A DNA stretch of 63,922 nucleotides, from NCBI GenBank assembly GCA_027449605.1, contig DAIDLH010000040.1:1-63922 (forward strand), written 5' to 3'. The notes beneath the pieces are model-generated. The model made no database searches. It had not been told where the DNA came from and was given only the letters and a program-made list of their open reading frames with translations. This DNA comes from Candidatus Muproteobacteria bacterium (GTDB lineage: Bacteria; Pseudomonadota; Gammaproteobacteria; Acidiferrobacterales; Sulfurifustaceae). The position numbers and the translations under genes were made by a program. Below, one piece after another: positions 57,101-63,922 of this stretch; the first letter of the stretch is position 1, and the number at the start of each line of letters is the position of its first letter.

Positions 57101-57816
57101 TGCTGGAACAGCACCGCTTGCCCGTGGACGCACTCGTTCTCGAGTTGCTGGAGGCAGGATCCGTCGATGAGCACTTGTTGCAGGAATCGACGACGCGTCT
57201 GGCAGGTCATGGCCTGCATCTCGAGCTGGATGATCTGGGCTCGGGATTCAGCAGTCTGGTGCGCTTCCTCCAGTTGCCGTTCGCGGCGACCAAGATCGAC
57301 CGGGGCATTACGCTGGAACTGCGCAAGCATCCTGACAAGGCGATGGGCCTGATCGAAGGAATCATTGACATTGCCACAGCTTTCTCGCGACCGATCGTCA
57401 TCGAAGGTTTGGAGGACGCCGGCATGGTCGAAGCATGCGGCGTTCTTGGCGTCGACTTTGGCCAAGGGTATTGCCTCGCTCGTCCGATGGCCGCCGAGGA
57501 TTTCCCGCGCTGGCTGGACCAGTATCGGGCGCCGCCACCCGACCGGCGCATTCGCAGTTTCTTGGGTGCATTGGCCATTGCATGGGCAACGCATCGCAGC
57601 ATCACCGAGATTGCGAAACTCGGTCCGCTGGAGGTTTGCCCGCTCACGCACTTCCTGCGTCAGGTTCGTGGTCCGGATTGCGATGCCGAGGCCCTCCATG
57701 CGGCGATCCACGACGGGGGCCGCAATGCCGCGATCGAGGCACTCAAGTTGATCGAGTGGCTTGTTCAGGAAGCCGTGAGAGAAGGCGGCACCCCGGGCGA
57801 GGCACCGTCCTCTTGA
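54118..57816 (+). CDS. Hemerythrin-GAF-GGDEF-globin-GAF-EAL c-di-GMP turnover protein
   Basis: A predicted soluble 1232-residue protein that could both make and break c-di-GMP. In order: hemerythrin (about 10-140) with all seven diiron ligands (H30, H68, E72, H89, H93, H129, D134); a GAF-like region (about 190-370); a GGDEF domain (about 378-540) with intact GGDEF at 458-462 and no RxxD inhibitory site; a globin-like sensor (about 560-710) with likely proximal H646 in RIGEVHALLDV; a second GAF-like region (about 725-880); and an EAL domain (about 900-1150) with EVLAR (E920), INVPP, LDDLGSGFSSL, TKIDRG and VIEGLED. An 80-residue tail follows. The start is uncertain: 54118 (chosen, just ahead of the hemerythrin), 54073 or further upstream. 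Confidence 0.88.
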   Translation: MASVGRRDEVWQLAFGDELLTGHAEIDGQHRRLVDQFNSLTRLAGEADVQSAHLEGILVELEAYTRYHFGTEERLMRDSRVDPLHRRVHHDAHLSFVRFVRRAKEVAHVHPRETASYLALFLGQWLLHHIMHVDRELVDCLDRETRARPAQDDFASALIHINSDLYNLVGQHVFQIFDVNARLETEAEHRAFIGRVLEEMQAVYRKLLAIGSELISSLQPADAAMVVCRNLGCLGLFDDVCVVSGAFRDKRAVFGFAGDRAFAEWFMRGTPADVAVHPLERVLESRQALFWNAQVGESRSADARDSRDLQSPDRVFAVPIFRQEQVFAVLGATLRRGTKLEDEVRDLVLQIARQLGLAFEQIELRHVLEHQRDEQRYMAYHDSLTGLTNRLGLEEEVERMVADARAGSRWFTLALIDLDHFKPINDAWGHGVGDQLLRQLSERLQASLEPSEVLARLGGDEFVVLARGLKAEPDAPGFQRWLGRLDRAIEAPFVLGDQHTATISMSVGIAGYPSDGEDFNTLLRVADGAMFRAKDHKAGGSRWWRIGQRDEGDAAPASEIDPFGSEAALLLGKHAQSLALACPLYTEEFAALLKADVRNESIIERMADDSLDSLARRQSEHFACVLSPELTRAELVERASRIGEVHALLDVRGSKVFEAYSRFERCLRNQLEQMPMRTDHRERVLQVVSKRFVEDFAQEITAQEEVITSSFLRLSSPVPTAGSLADRIAVELDRAAGLPGVVAALLFAVGPQNQLRCVQASGADGQTVAAFLNDPAHAPVLDPRSGRGNTAAVAAWLDAQVHVTDRFHHDPIYDHWKDEPAFRNFQSIVGIPLVNASGRVIRVLSLAGRYPNQFRPAWYQRLVTMIRDRWVGLWDEPAREIPQIEDHPMGDIRLAFYSDRIQPFVQPIMAFASGEVTRVEVLARLRLDDGRILTPDRFLHLLSEEDLWRMFQKMMVVSSRFLAEWRESGRALALSINVPPSICVREDLDAFVLGVLEQHRLPVDALVLELLEAGSVDEHLLQESTTRLAGHGLHLELDDLGSGFSSLVRFLQLPFAATKIDRGITLELRKHPDKAMGLIEGIIDIATAFSRPIVIEGLEDAGMVEACGVLGVDFGQGYCLARPMAAEDFPRWLDQYRAPPPDRRIRSFLGALAIAWATHRSITEIAKLGPLEVCPLTHFLRQVRGPDCDAEALHAAIHDGGRNAAIEALKLIEWLVQEAVREGGTPGEAPSS

Positions 57817-57956
57817 TGCCGATTGCATTCCACGCTTCGAACGAGCCAACTTTTGCGCACGGACCGCCGCCCGCTTGAGCCCAGGGTTGCTCGGCCGATG
57901 GATGACCCTGCAATCTCCAAATGACATTGATTACGGTCCTTCGGGAGTGCTGGTTC

Positions 57957-58193
57957 ATGGATAAGAAATCGCGATTCTGGTTTCCTGCAAAGCGGTATGG
58001 GTGGGGCTGGGGACTGCCCGTTTGCTGGCAGGGCTGGGCCGTTTTGCTGGGCTATTTCGCGCTCATGCTCGCGGTCCAGGCGATCGTGCCACCCGCACGC
58101 GACATGCCGCTTTCCATCGTGATCGAGGTTGTCCTGACGGCCGCATTTCTCGTGGTCGTCTGGGCCACGGGCGAGCCGCTGCGCTGGCGATGA
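57957..58193 (+). CDS. Small two-helix membrane protein
   Basis: 78 residues: a Trp/Tyr/Gly-rich start (FWFPAKRYGWGWGLPVCWQGW), two hydrophobic helices (about 24-42 and 50-68) and a short basic end. ATG at 57957 is preceded by GGGAG at 9 bases. Small proteins of this style are common beside GGDEF/EAL genes, but I do not recognise a family. Confidence 0.7.
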   Translation: MDKKSRFWFPAKRYGWGWGLPVCWQGWAVLLGYFALMLAVQAIVPPARDMPLSIVIEVVLTAAFLVVVWATGEPLRWR

Positions 58194-58230
58194 AGGAAGC
58201 AGGACGCTGACGACCCCGCCAGCTTGGGTC

Positions 58231-58725
58231 GTGCGGAGCGTCCGTGCAGCGAGGCCGTGCAGCCGGCGCGACTTCCGAAAATCCGTGGCCAACGCCGCAT
58301 CGGTTGAGCTGCGCCGGCAAATCGCCTACAAAGCCCAGGGGTCCGGGCGCACGCTGAGCATCGTCGATTGCTGGTATCCATCGAGCAAGACCTGCTCGGC
58401 CTGTGGCGCGGTCAACAGGGCGCTCACGCTGAGTCAACGCCACTGGATGTGTTCCGCCTGCGGCGCCGAGCACGACCGCGACGACATCGCCGCGATCAGC
58501 CTCGACCGCGAACGCCCGGGCCCGATCACTGCAAATCCCCCGATGAGCGGGGAAATCGACGCACGGGAAGACTTCGGCGCGGTGGCGGAAGTGCCGGTCA
58601 TCGCGCTTGCGCAGCGCCGCCGTTCGCCGAGCCGCGAGGAGCTTTACAACAGCCGCAGGCTGGTCACCCATCGCCACGCGTTGCGCGCCGAACCGCCCGA
58701 AACGCCGGTCCGGAGCCGGTGGTGA
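58231..58725 (+). pseudogene. tnpB (IS200/IS605-type) C-terminal remnant
   Basis: Only the end of a TnpB RNA-guided nuclease is left: KSVANAASVELRRQ, YKAQGSGR, IVDCWYPSSKTCSACG and CSACGAEHDRDDIAAISL. The four zinc cysteines and the third RuvC aspartate (HDRD) are kept; DRDxNAAxN is altered to DRDDIAAIS. The first RuvC aspartate, the glutamate and the N-terminal RNA-binding part are missing. An extra tail follows the zinc ribbon. No TnpA is nearby. Its DNA end matches the partial element at the right edge of the window. Confidence 0.85.
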
Positions 58726-58745
58726 GGGTGGGGAGCGAGACTCAG
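58525..58745 (+). repeat. Right end of tnpB-type element, copy 1
   Basis: About 220 bases that match, in inverted orientation, bases 63727-63922. Clear shared blocks are cggcgcggtggcg, gccgaaccgcccgaaacgcc (approximately) and a common terminal word gagactcag ending at 58745. A difference of about 28 bases near 58635 shifts the reading frame relative to the other copy. The region covers the tnpB 3' end, where a guide RNA is normally made. Confidence 0.8.
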
Positions 58746-58801
58746 GTTGTTCCATAATCGGTCGACGGCCGGCCTGACGGCGGCGACTTCGGGGATTCCG
58801 C

Positions 58802-61060
58802 ATGAACCTATCCGCACGGCGCATCCTTGTGGGCGCCATTGCACTCGGCATGGCTACCGAAGCATTCGCGGGAGCGCCACCGGATTTCCAAGCGTTGAGC
58901 CGGATCGTATCGGTCTCCGGCTACGAACAGCAGCTCTCGGGCGCCATCGCGCACCAACTGGCTGGGCTGCATCCGCATACCGACAACCTCGGGGACATCT
59001 GGGTCACGGTCGGCACTGGAGCACCCCATCGCCTCGTCGTCGCGGCGATCGACCAGCCGGGTTACGTCGTCAGTGGCATCACGGCCAAGGGTTACTTGCG
59101 CGTGCAGCGCCTGCCGCAGCGCAAGCCGAACGCGGTTTTCGACACCCTGCGCTTCGCCCAGCCCGCCTATGTCGTGACCCCGAAGGGTCTGCTGAACGCT
59201 GGATTCGCAGGCCTAAGCATCCACCTGTCGACCGGGCGGATGGATCCGCCAGCCATGTCGCACCTGGACAACTTGTACCTCGACATCGGGGCAACCTCCG
59301 CGGCCGAGGCCCGTACCGCCGGCGCCGACCTCCTCGAGCCCGTTGCCCTGGCGCAGCCGCCGATGACGGTGGGCACCGATGATGAAGCGGGCGCTGCGGC
59401 CGGTGATCGATTCGGTTGGGAAGCAGTGCTCGAGGCAGCCCAGGGGCTGGCGCGCACGTATGCCCGGGGTACCACGACCTTCGCCTTCGTGACCCAGCAA
59501 TGGCTCGGGGGACGTGGCTTGTCGCGGCTTCTGACCGAGCTCCCCGTCGACGAGGCGGTCTTCGTCGGGCGGATCGAGCCGACAACGACCACGGCCGCCG
59601 ACTTGCGACCCGGTGATGGCGTGGTGATCGGCTCGACAGCGCCCGCGAGTGCAGGAACCCTCCCCGACGCGCTGCATGCCCTGGCCGTCGCGAACCACAT
59701 CCGCTCCGTTGTGCTCGACGAGAAACCCCCGGTGATCAGCGGTTTCGGCCCGAAGCCCAGCTGGCCCGGACGATTCGCGATGCTCGGTGTGCCGACGCTC
59801 TACCCCGTGACGCCGGCCGAGACCTTCTCGCGGTCCGACCTCCGCAAGCTGACCCGGCTGGTCGAAGATTATGTCGGCGAACCCGTGACGCCGATGAGCG
59901 AGGCGAACGACCCGTTCGATGCAGCACGCCAGCCTTCGGCGGGGTCCGGCGTTCCGGTCCTTGATCGGGCGCGAGCGCCTGACCCACGCCTGCTCAAGAC
60001 CCTCGAGGCGGTCACCACCGCATATGGCGCCAGCGGGCACGAGGAGGGCACACGCGAAGCGATCCTGAGCCGGTTGCCCGCGTGGGCGCGGCCGCTGGCG
60101 CACGTGGATCCGGCCGGCAATCTCGTGCTGCACATCGGGCATGCGGTGCCTGGCGTGCACGCGCCATCGATCCTCTTCGACGCGCACATGGACGAGATCG
60201 GCTACCAGGTGACCCGCATCAGGAAGGATGGCGCCCTCGTCGTGCGCGAACTCGGCGGGTTCTATGGGCGCTATTACCTAGGCCACGTGATGTTGGTCCA
60301 CCTTCCGGATGGCCAGAGCGTCGGTGCGGTGCTGGGTCTGCCGCACGGCTGGGATCGTCCCGGGTTCCGGTGGCCCCCAGCGATGAGCACGTTGAACGCG
60401 ACCGCGGAGGCCTATGTCGGCACCGATTCGCTTTCGGCGACCGAGCAGCTCGGAATCCGCGTCGGCGACTTTCTGACGATGCCGAAGACCTACCGGCCGT
60501 TGCTGGGCTCGCACTTCGAAATTCGCAGCATCGATGACCGGGCCGGAGATACCGCGCTCATCGAGGCCGTGAGGGCGCTCGGCCCCGACTTCGCTCGCAA
60601 GCACCCGGGTCGGCAACTGACCTTCCTGTGGGCCACGCGCGAGGAGGTCGGGCTGGAGGGCGCGGCTGCCTATGCAGCGCGGGTCGCGAAGCTGGGGCGT
60701 GAGCCGGACGTCGTGTTCGCCATCGACATGTTCGTGAGCAGCCAATCGCCGCTCGAGACGCACCGGTACGGTGACGAACCGCTGGGCAAGGGTTTCGTGG
60801 TGCGCGCGGTCGATCTGTCCCACATCGATTCGCCCGCCGACGTGGCGCGGGTCGTGGCCCTCTCGCGCGCCAACCATATTCCCGTGCAGTATGGCGTGAC
60901 GGGCGGCGGCAACGACGCAGCAGTGTACACGCGATACGGCGCCAATGCCGTGGCGCTGGGTTGGCCCACCAAATATTCGCACTCGCCGGCGGAGCAGTCG
61001 GACACGCGCGATGTCGAGGCGCTCAGCCGCATTTGCACCGTCCTGGCGACCCAATGGTAA
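58802..61060 (+). CDS. Secreted tandem M42 (glutamyl aminopeptidase/endoglucanase-like) metallopeptidase
   Basis: 752 residues with a signal peptide (about 1-23, ...TEAFAG). Two M42-like units follow. The C-terminal one (about 385-752) has the full co-catalytic metal set: DAHMDEIGY, SIDDRAGDT, TREEVGLEG, AIDMF and YSHSPAEQSD. The N-terminal one (about 28-370) has the same fold-type order but its metal positions are changed (AAIDQPGYV in place of AHMDEIGY), so it is probably structural. Export points to periplasmic peptide breakdown. The S9 peptidase gene follows after 170 bases. Confidence 0.88.
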   Translation: MNLSARRILVGAIALGMATEAFAGAPPDFQALSRIVSVSGYEQQLSGAIAHQLAGLHPHTDNLGDIWVTVGTGAPHRLVVAAIDQPGYVVSGITAKGYLRVQRLPQRKPNAVFDTLRFAQPAYVVTPKGLLNAGFAGLSIHLSTGRMDPPAMSHLDNLYLDIGATSAAEARTAGADLLEPVALAQPPMTVGTDDEAGAAAGDRFGWEAVLEAAQGLARTYARGTTTFAFVTQQWLGGRGLSRLLTELPVDEAVFVGRIEPTTTTAADLRPGDGVVIGSTAPASAGTLPDALHALAVANHIRSVVLDEKPPVISGFGPKPSWPGRFAMLGVPTLYPVTPAETFSRSDLRKLTRLVEDYVGEPVTPMSEANDPFDAARQPSAGSGVPVLDRARAPDPRLLKTLEAVTTAYGASGHEEGTREAILSRLPAWARPLAHVDPAGNLVLHIGHAVPGVHAPSILFDAHMDEIGYQVTRIRKDGALVVRELGGFYGRYYLGHVMLVHLPDGQSVGAVLGLPHGWDRPGFRWPPAMSTLNATAEAYVGTDSLSATEQLGIRVGDFLTMPKTYRPLLGSHFEIRSIDDRAGDTALIEAVRALGPDFARKHPGRQLTFLWATREEVGLEGAAAYAARVAKLGREPDVVFAIDMFVSSQSPLETHRYGDEPLGKGFVVRAVDLSHIDSPADVARVVALSRANHIPVQYGVTGGGNDAAVYTRYGANAVALGWPTKYSHSPAEQSDTRDVEALSRICTVLATQW

Positions 61061-61230
61061 GGCGGACCGGCCCGGTCGGCGTGCGCCCCTTGCCGCGGAG
61101 CCTTGATGGACCGTGGTGGCCGCGAGGCGGGGCGGCCACGGCCCATCCCGCGGCGACCGGGCGTGCATGCGCCTCCCGGTCGTCCGCGGCACGATTTCTG
61201 TTGTCCACTTCCCGAAAAGGAGAGGCTCCC

Positions 61231-63276
61231 ATGCGACGTCTGCGATGGATGGTTCCGACTCTGGCGCTGGCCCTGTTGTCGGCGATGCCTGCGCATGCCA
61301 GCGATGCGGCTGCCTGGGTACCGTTCCAACTGACCGATGTGCGGCAGATGGTTCGACTGCAGCAGCCGGTGATCGCGCCGGACGGCCGATACGTGGCGCT
61401 GGTCGTCACGCGCTTCGATTGGGCGACGGACGAGGCCCGCCCTGAGATCGACCTGGTCAACGTCGCCACGGGCCGGATCCGGCCGCTGACGCAGCGGCGC
61501 AAGGGGATCAGCGCCGTGCAGTGGGCGCCGGGGGGTCACCGGCTCGCGTTCATTGCCGAGGCTCCGCCGGAAGCGGCGGGTGCCGCGCCGAAGGCAGCGG
61601 CTGGCAAACCGGAGACGAAGTCCCAACCCCAGGTCTTCGTGATGCCGATGGACGGTGGCGATGCGCGGCAGGTCACGCACGCGCCGCGGGGGGTTGTCGG
61701 TTTTGCGTGGAGTCCCGACGGCCAGCGCATCGCCTTCATTGCCGAGGACGAGCCGGCCAATGCGAAGGCACTGGCCCAGCACGACGGAGCCTTTGAAGTC
61801 ACCGACGGCAACTTCCAGCTTCGCAATGCGTTGGCTCCCTGGCACTTGTGGGTCGTATCCAGCGAGGGCGGCAAGGCGACGCGGCTGACGCAGGGAACCT
61901 ACAGCCTGCAGACCGACCAGCAGGGCACGCCCTATCCAGCCTGGAGTGCCGACGGCAAGACAATCGCATTTATTCGCTACCCGAGCCCCTATTGGGGTCC
62001 CTCGTACCATTCGATCATCGATGCCATGCCTGCCGGAGGCGGCACGCCGCGTGTCCTCTCCGCCCGGCAAGGCGCCATGGCCGTGCGCTTCCAGCCCGGC
62101 AGTTCGTCGCGTTACGCCTACCTGCGTCCGCTGCATGGCGACGAGAACAACGGCAACGCGGTGTACGTGGGCGAATACGGGCACGATCGCGATGCGACGG
62201 CGGATCTTGCGCGCAACATCGATACCTATGCCTGGATGCCGGGTGGCCACGATCTGCTGGTGAGCGGCGAGCTGGGCACGCGCTCGGTGATGTGGCTGCA
62301 GCCGCTGGATGGACCAGCGCGATTGCTCGACCTGGGCCACGTCAACATCCAGCAGCACCAGCCCACTGTTTCCCGCACCGGCACCGTGGCCTTCATCGGC
62401 AGCACCGCCACGCATGCCGACGAGCTCTACGTGCTGCCGCACGTCGGCGATGCACCTCGGCGTCTGACGGATCTCAATGCCTTCACGGCAGATCGCCGTC
62501 TGGGCCGCACAGCGAGCATCGACTGGACCGGTCCCGGCGGGTTCCACGAGGACGGCGTGCTGGTCTATCCCGTCGATTTCCACCCGGGACAGCGTTATCC
62601 GCTCGTCCTGGTGATCCATGGTGGACCCGAAGGTGCGAGTACGGTGGCCTTCTCGCCGTTGACGCAGCTGCTGTCCGCTGCTGGGTTCGTCGTCTTCGAG
62701 CCCAACTATCGAGGCAGCACGAACCTGGGCAACGCCTATCAGCACGCGATCTATCGCGATACGGGGCAGGGCCCGGGCGAGGATGTCATGGCGGGCCTTG
62801 CGGCGGTCGAGAAGCTCGGCATCGTCGATGCGAACCGCATCGGCGTGAGCGGCTGGAGCTACGGTGGCTACATGACGACGTGGCTGACGGGCCACTACGG
62901 CGTCTGGAAGGCCGCGGTGTCCGGGGCGGCGCTGACCGACTGGGTGATGGACTACACGATCGCCTATTACCAGACGGGGGATACTTACTTCTTCGGGGGT
63001 TCGCCGTGGCGTGCCAAGGACTATGCGATCTGGCGCGCGCAGTCCCCCATTGCCTATGCCCAGCATGTCAAGGCACCGACGCTGATCATGGGGGACGTCG
63101 GCGATCCCAACGTGCCCCTGGTCAACAGCTACGAGTGGTACCACGCATTGCGCGACAACGGCGTCGAGGTGCGGTTCATCGCCTATCCAGCCGATACGCA
63201 CTTCCCGGAGGACATCGTGCAGACTACCGACGTCTATCGGCGGTGGGTCGGCTGGATGGAGCACTACCTGCATTGA
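61231..63276 (+). CDS. Secreted S9-family prolyl oligopeptidase-like peptidase
   Basis: 681 residues: signal peptide (about 1-24, ...MPAHAS), a beta-propeller (about 30-420, repeated WSPDGQRIAFIAE-type blades) and an alpha/beta hydrolase (about 430-681). The triad is S543 in GWSYGGYM, D625 in GDVGDPNVP and H657 in YPADTHFP. ATG at 61231 follows AAAGGAGAG. The fold fits dipeptidyl/acylaminoacyl peptidases; which of these is not determinable. It probably works with the M42 enzyme. Confidence 0.93.
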   Translation: MRRLRWMVPTLALALLSAMPAHASDAAAWVPFQLTDVRQMVRLQQPVIAPDGRYVALVVTRFDWATDEARPEIDLVNVATGRIRPLTQRRKGISAVQWAPGGHRLAFIAEAPPEAAGAAPKAAAGKPETKSQPQVFVMPMDGGDARQVTHAPRGVVGFAWSPDGQRIAFIAEDEPANAKALAQHDGAFEVTDGNFQLRNALAPWHLWVVSSEGGKATRLTQGTYSLQTDQQGTPYPAWSADGKTIAFIRYPSPYWGPSYHSIIDAMPAGGGTPRVLSARQGAMAVRFQPGSSSRYAYLRPLHGDENNGNAVYVGEYGHDRDATADLARNIDTYAWMPGGHDLLVSGELGTRSVMWLQPLDGPARLLDLGHVNIQQHQPTVSRTGTVAFIGSTATHADELYVLPHVGDAPRRLTDLNAFTADRRLGRTASIDWTGPGGFHEDGVLVYPVDFHPGQRYPLVLVIHGGPEGASTVAFSPLTQLLSAAGFVVFEPNYRGSTNLGNAYQHAIYRDTGQGPGEDVMAGLAAVEKLGIVDANRIGVSGWSYGGYMTTWLTGHYGVWKAAVSGAALTDWVMDYTIAYYQTGDTYFFGGSPWRAKDYAIWRAQSPIAYAQHVKAPTLIMGDVGDPNVPLVNSYEWYHALRDNGVEVRFIAYPADTHFPEDIVQTTDVYRRWVGWMEHYLH

Positions 63277-63318
63277 TGCTGGCCGACCCGGCGTGCGGCG
63301 GCGCGTCCGCCGCGCGCC

Positions 63319-63726
63319 TTACTGGTCGAGCAGCAGGCGTTCGAGTTCGAACACGTGCGGGTCGTCTTCGCCGAGCGCGCGCAAGGCTGCGGCCAGCCGC
63401 AGCAGGTATTCGGCATTGCGACCGCTGGGACCCGAGGCCCGGCGGATCTGGTCCGCAATCGCCGGTGCCGGCGCGTCGCCCAGCCAGGCCGGATTGCCGG
63501 GCTCGGCGATATAGATCCACGCGTCGATTTCCGTACCGTCTCTGCGTTGCAGCCGCACCGGGGACCGCTGATAGCCATTCTGCTCGCGGACGTCCAGATG
63601 CCCGAGGACGTTCGCGCCGACGCGGTAGGCCACGCCGGCGCACGTCGCACCCGAGGTCCTGACCAGTGTCAGCACGCGTCCGGGCGCTTCGGGGGTGCCG
63701 CGATGGTCGTGCGAGCCTTGCCAGAT
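63319..63726 (-). pseudogene. ChaC-like gamma-glutamylcyclotransferase, 5' end lost to a tnpB-type element
   Basis: Encodes only the second part of a ChaC protein: WQGSHDHRGTPEAPGRV, GVAYRV, LDVREQNGY, YIAEPGNPAWLG, IRRASGPSGRNAEYLL and DDPHVFELERLLL, then a TAA stop at 63319-63321. The N-terminal ~45 residues with the substrate-binding GYGSL loop are absent. Homology stops exactly where the element end (63727) begins, so an insertion has removed the start. ChaC enzymes break down glutathione; this copy should be inactive. Confidence 0.85.
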
Positions 63727-63922
63727 CTGAGTCTCACGCCCCACCCTCGCCGCCGGTTCCGGACCGGCGTTTCGGGCGGTTTGGCGCGCAGCGCCTGGCG
63801 ATGGGTTCGCGGTTCGGCGACCGGCGGTGCTGCGGCAGCGCGATGACCTGCGCTGTCGCCACCGCGCCGAGGTCTCCCCGCGCGTCAGTTCCCCCACTCA
63901 TTGGGGTACGCCCCTCCGGGCC
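63727..63922 (-). mobile_element. Right end of tnpB-type element, copy 2 (cut by window edge)
   Basis: Runs from the window edge toward lower coordinates and ends with gagactcag (reverse strand) at 63727, the same terminal word as copy 1 at 58745. In the reverse strand one frame encodes a tail (SGGTDARGDLGAVATAQVIALP, then NREPIARRCAPNRPKRRSG) similar to the tail after the zinc ribbon in copy 1. The rest of the element lies outside the window. Confidence 0.8.

Noticed and set aside
63319-63897. 192-residue fused minus-strand protein running from the element end into ChaC
   Set aside because: The element part is not in the tnpB frame and only happens to be open; the real content is a ChaC fragment joined to an insertion.

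Overview
The window reads as high-GC gammaproteobacterial chromosome, probably a metagenomic contig because both edges fall in insertion-sequence DNA: the left edge is exactly the terminal repeat of an IS5-type element and the right edge lies inside the 3' end of a tnpB-type element. About 50 protein genes, three tRNAs and many dispersed palindromic repeats can be supported. No rRNA, CRISPR array or prophage is seen.

Left part (1 to about 46.7 kb). After the IS come nrdR and the riboflavin genes ribD-ribE, then a minus-strand pair (putative lipoprotein and membrane Ser/Thr kinase) that splits the operon, then ribBA-like, ribH, nusB, thiL. purT, a HIT protein, tsaB, ppsR and a 2-hydroxyacid dehydrogenase follow. 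A six-gene minus-strand operon (13.2-20.4 kb, hyfB-C-E-F-G-I order) encodes a complex I/hydrogenase-4-like membrane complex whose large subunit has lost the Ni-Fe cysteines. A CorC-type protein, a SulP transporter and a TSUP-UspA-UspA fusion lie between it and ypjD/ffh. Next are an Rsd/AlgQ-like protein, moaA, a YciK-like SDR, a response regulator with GGDEF, rmuC, gph/mupP, ubiG, an MTA/SAH deaminase, an OmpA-like protein, then mtnA, gyrA, serC, serA, pheA. The yciK-mupP-ubiG-deaminase/mtnA-gyrA-serC-pheA order resembles Pseudomonas. The SulP, TSUP and Hyf-like genes suggest a sulfur-oxidising chemolithotroph-like lineage; this is inference. At least five families of intergenic palindromic repeats occur up to 44.6 kb.

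Right part (about 46.75-63.9 kb). aroA, kdsB, a thioredoxin-NHL protein, uvrC, pgsA and tRNA-Gly/Cys/Leu form an order familiar from Xanthomonadales. Then comes a giant c-di-GMP protein with hemerythrin, GAF, GGDEF, globin-like, GAF and EAL regions, a small membrane protein, a tnpB remnant, two secreted peptidases (tandem M42 and S9), and a ChaC gene whose 5' end has been replaced by a second copy of the tnpB-type element end. None of the left-part repeats recurs here and sequence style changes inside pheA, so the contig could be a chimera of two gammaproteobacteria joined at a shared gyrA-serC-pheA-aroA synteny block; only read mapping can settle this.

The most interesting items are the dual oxygen/NO-sensor c-di-GMP protein, the cysteine-less Hyf-like complex, and the two matching tnpB-element ends that define a right boundary and disrupt chaC.
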